Positions 5,952-6,533 of a stretch of 6,533 nucleotides of DNA are shown here, piece by piece (position 1 is the first letter of the stretch; every line of letters starts with the position of its first letter). Source of the stretch: an uncultured Clostridia bacterium (GTDB lineage Bacteria > Bacillota > Clostridia > Christensenellales > UBA1242). A model generated the notes under the pieces. It made no database searches, was not told the DNA's origin, and saw only the letters and a program-made list of their open reading frames with translations. The DNA lies in assembly GCA_947303145.1 (NCBI GenBank), contig CAMYXB010000055.1, positions 1 through 6,533 on the forward strand, read 5' to 3'. Position numbers and translations under genes: made by a program.

Positions 5952-6026
5952 TGGAGCTGGTGGTCGGAATCGAACCAACAACCGGCTGATTACAAATCAG
6001 CTGCTCTACCATTGAGCCACACCAGC
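5952..6026 (-). tRNA. tRNA-Thr (UGU)
   Basis: Acceptor GCTGGTG pairs with CACCAGC; the discriminator is U, followed by encoded CCA. Anticodon stem-loop GCTGA-TTTGTAA-TCAGC gives UGU. The D-arm GGCTCAATGGTAGAGC and the T-loop GGTTCGATTCC are canonical. It is the fourth gene of the tRNA operon. Confidence 0.97.
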
Positions 6027-6035
6027 ATATATGTT

Positions 6036-6180
6036 TACGATTTAATAAAAACGGACCATCATGCGCCAATGTAAATTGGTGCCTTGGGGCGGAATCGAAC
6101 CACCGACACGGGGATTTTCAGTCCCCTGCTCTACCGACTGAGCTACCAAGGCGTGATGGGTCCACGATCTTAAAATCGTA
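6036..6180. repeat. Imperfect inverted repeat enclosing tRNA-Phe
   Basis: The spacer at 6036-6061 (TACGATTTAATAAAAACGG then ACCATCA) resembles the reverse complement of the spacer at 6154-6180 (TACGATTTTAAGATCGTGG then ACCCATCA). The similarity covers about 26 nt with a few mismatches and single-base gaps. The tRNA-Phe gene lies between the arms. In the precursor the arms could pair next to both ends of the tRNA. Confidence 0.5.
6077..6152 (-). tRNA. tRNA-Phe (GAA)
   Basis: Acceptor GCCTTGG pairs with CCAAGGC, with discriminator A and encoded CCA. Anticodon stem-loop GGGGA-CTGAAAA-TCCCC gives GAA. The D-arm TAGCTCAGTCGGTAGAGCA and T-loop GGTTCGATTCC are canonical. It is the third gene of the operon. 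Confidence 0.97.
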
Positions 6181-6257
6181 TGGCGACTCGGAAGAGACTC
6201 GAACTCTCGACCTCCGCCGTGACAGGGCGGCGTTCTAACCAACTGAACTACCAAGCC
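6181..6257 (-). tRNA. tRNA-Asp (GUC)
   Basis: Acceptor GGCTTGG pairs with CCGAGTC through two G-U pairs, with discriminator G (expected for Asp) and encoded CCA. Anticodon stem-loop CGCCC-TGTCACG-GCGG gives GUC. The D-arm GTTCAGTTGGTTAGAAC and the T-loop GTTCGAGTC are normal. It is the second gene of the operon. Confidence 0.97.
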
Positions 6258-6301
6258 ATAAAACATGATTGAAAAATTTGGCATTTGTCTGATAAGCAAT
6301 T

Positions 6302-6378
6302 TGGTGGGCCTTCAGGGACTTGAACCCCGGACCGACCGGTTATGAGCCGGCTGCTCTAACCAACTGAGCTAAAGGCCC
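6302..6378 (-). tRNA. tRNA with CAU anticodon (Met elongator or Ile2)
   Basis: Acceptor GGGCCTT pairs with GAAGGCCC-side bases, with discriminator A and encoded CCA. Anticodon stem-loop GCCGG-CTCATAA-CCGGT gives CAU. The first pair is a matched G-C and the anticodon stem lacks the GGG/CCC run, so it is not the initiator. C-G pairs at 4-69 and 5-68, and the overall likeness to known tRNA-Ile2, would suit TilS lysidine modification (reads AUA as Ile). An elongator Met identity cannot be excluded without the other CAU tRNAs of the genome. It is the first gene of the operon, about 20 nt after the promoter. Confidence 0.95.
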
Positions 6379-6398
6379 AAAACACGACAGCGACAATT

Positions 6399-6427
6399 AT
6401 AATAACAGAATCGTCCTATAGTGTCAA
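6399..6427 (-). promoter_or_regulatory. Promoter of the five-gene tRNA operon
   Basis: On the minus strand TTGACA (6422-6427), 17 nt, then TATTAT (6399-6404) make a near-consensus sigma-A promoter. A perfect TATAAT overlaps it, 3 nt further downstream, but at 20-nt spacing. It lies between the terminator of the preceding tRNA unit and the first tRNA. The operon Met/Ile2-Asp-Phe-Thr-Tyr is therefore probably transcribed on its own. Confidence 0.85.
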
Positions 6428-6439
6428 CAAAAAACATCA

Positions 6440-6471
6440 AAAAGAGGATCCCGGAAAAGGGGTCCTCTTTT
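6440..6471 (-). terminator. Rho-independent terminator after tRNA-Asn
   Basis: AAAAGAGGATCCC (6440-6452) and GGGGTCCTCTTTT (6459-6471) form a 13-bp stem with one G-U pair and a 6-nt loop. On the minus strand it is followed by TTTTTGATGTTTTTT. It lies 7 nt past the CCA of the upstream tRNA-Asn and 12 nt before the -35 box of the next promoter. Confidence 0.9.
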
Positions 6472-6478
6472 CATGAGA

Positions 6479-6533
6479 TGGCGCCTCAAGTAGGGCTCGA
6501 ACCTACAACCCTCCGGTTAACAGCCGGATGCTC
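6479..6533 (-). tRNA. tRNA-Asn (GUU), 5' end outside the window
   Basis: The 3' two-thirds are present: anticodon stem-loop CCGGC-TGTTAAC-CGG gives GUU. The T-arm is GTAGG-TTCGAGC-CCTAC, then acceptor strand TTGAGGC, discriminator G and encoded CCA. The D-arm is cut at the right edge. It ends an upstream leftward unit that stops at the terminator at 6440-6471. Confidence 0.95.

Noticed and set aside
6042..6299. Minus-strand 85-residue frame with VVQLVRTPPCHGGGREFESL and LVAQSVEQGTENPRVGGSIP
   Set aside because: It is a translation of tRNA-Asp and tRNA-Phe and their spacers, another classic tRNA-derived false protein.

Overview
The window looks like a chromosomal segment of a low-to-moderate GC Gram-positive bacterium (Bacillota, clostridial-like). 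Three things point there: the heat-shock gene order hrcA-grpE-dnaK-dnaJ, a CIRCE operator at its promoter, and a DnaK without the N-terminal insert typical of Gram-negative DnaK. The genetic code is standard: TGG encodes Trp, and TAA and TAG both end genes here. I cannot name a genus.

Layout, left to right. Positions 1-398 (+) hold the 3' part of an unrecognised gene for an acidic, charged protein; its frame runs back to 21 and is cut by an in-frame TAG at 18-20. A bidirectional terminator (407-448) separates it from the convergent heat-shock operon, which runs leftward from 5190 to 451. That operon has a consensus sigma-A promoter, CIRCE at the transcript start, hrcA (overlapping grpE by 14 nt), grpE, dnaK and dnaJ. 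Codon 286 of dnaJ is a TAA (727-729), and homologous C-terminal coding continues in the same frame for another 91 codons. Either this dnaJ is truncated or the base is an error. A 230-bp divergent intergenic region leads to a rightward gene (5318-5749) for an unrecognised 143-residue protein with one N-terminal membrane segment. It ends at a terminator (5779-5808) shared with a leftward tRNA operon.

The tRNA operon has a promoter at 6399-6427 and the order tRNA-CAU (Met or Ile2), Asp-GUC, Phe-GAA, Thr-UGU, Tyr-GUA. All five encode CCA. A further terminator (6440-6471) ends an upstream tRNA unit whose last member, Asn-GUU, runs off the right edge.

Functionally, HrcA binds CIRCE and represses its own operon. 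GrpE, DnaK and DnaJ form the Hsp70 folding machine, and the tRNAs are housekeeping. I see no mobile element, CRISPR array or evident novel multi-gene system. The points most worth a second look are the in-frame stop in dnaJ (with a similar one in the left-edge gene), the two unrecognised genes, and the inverted repeats in the tRNA spacers.
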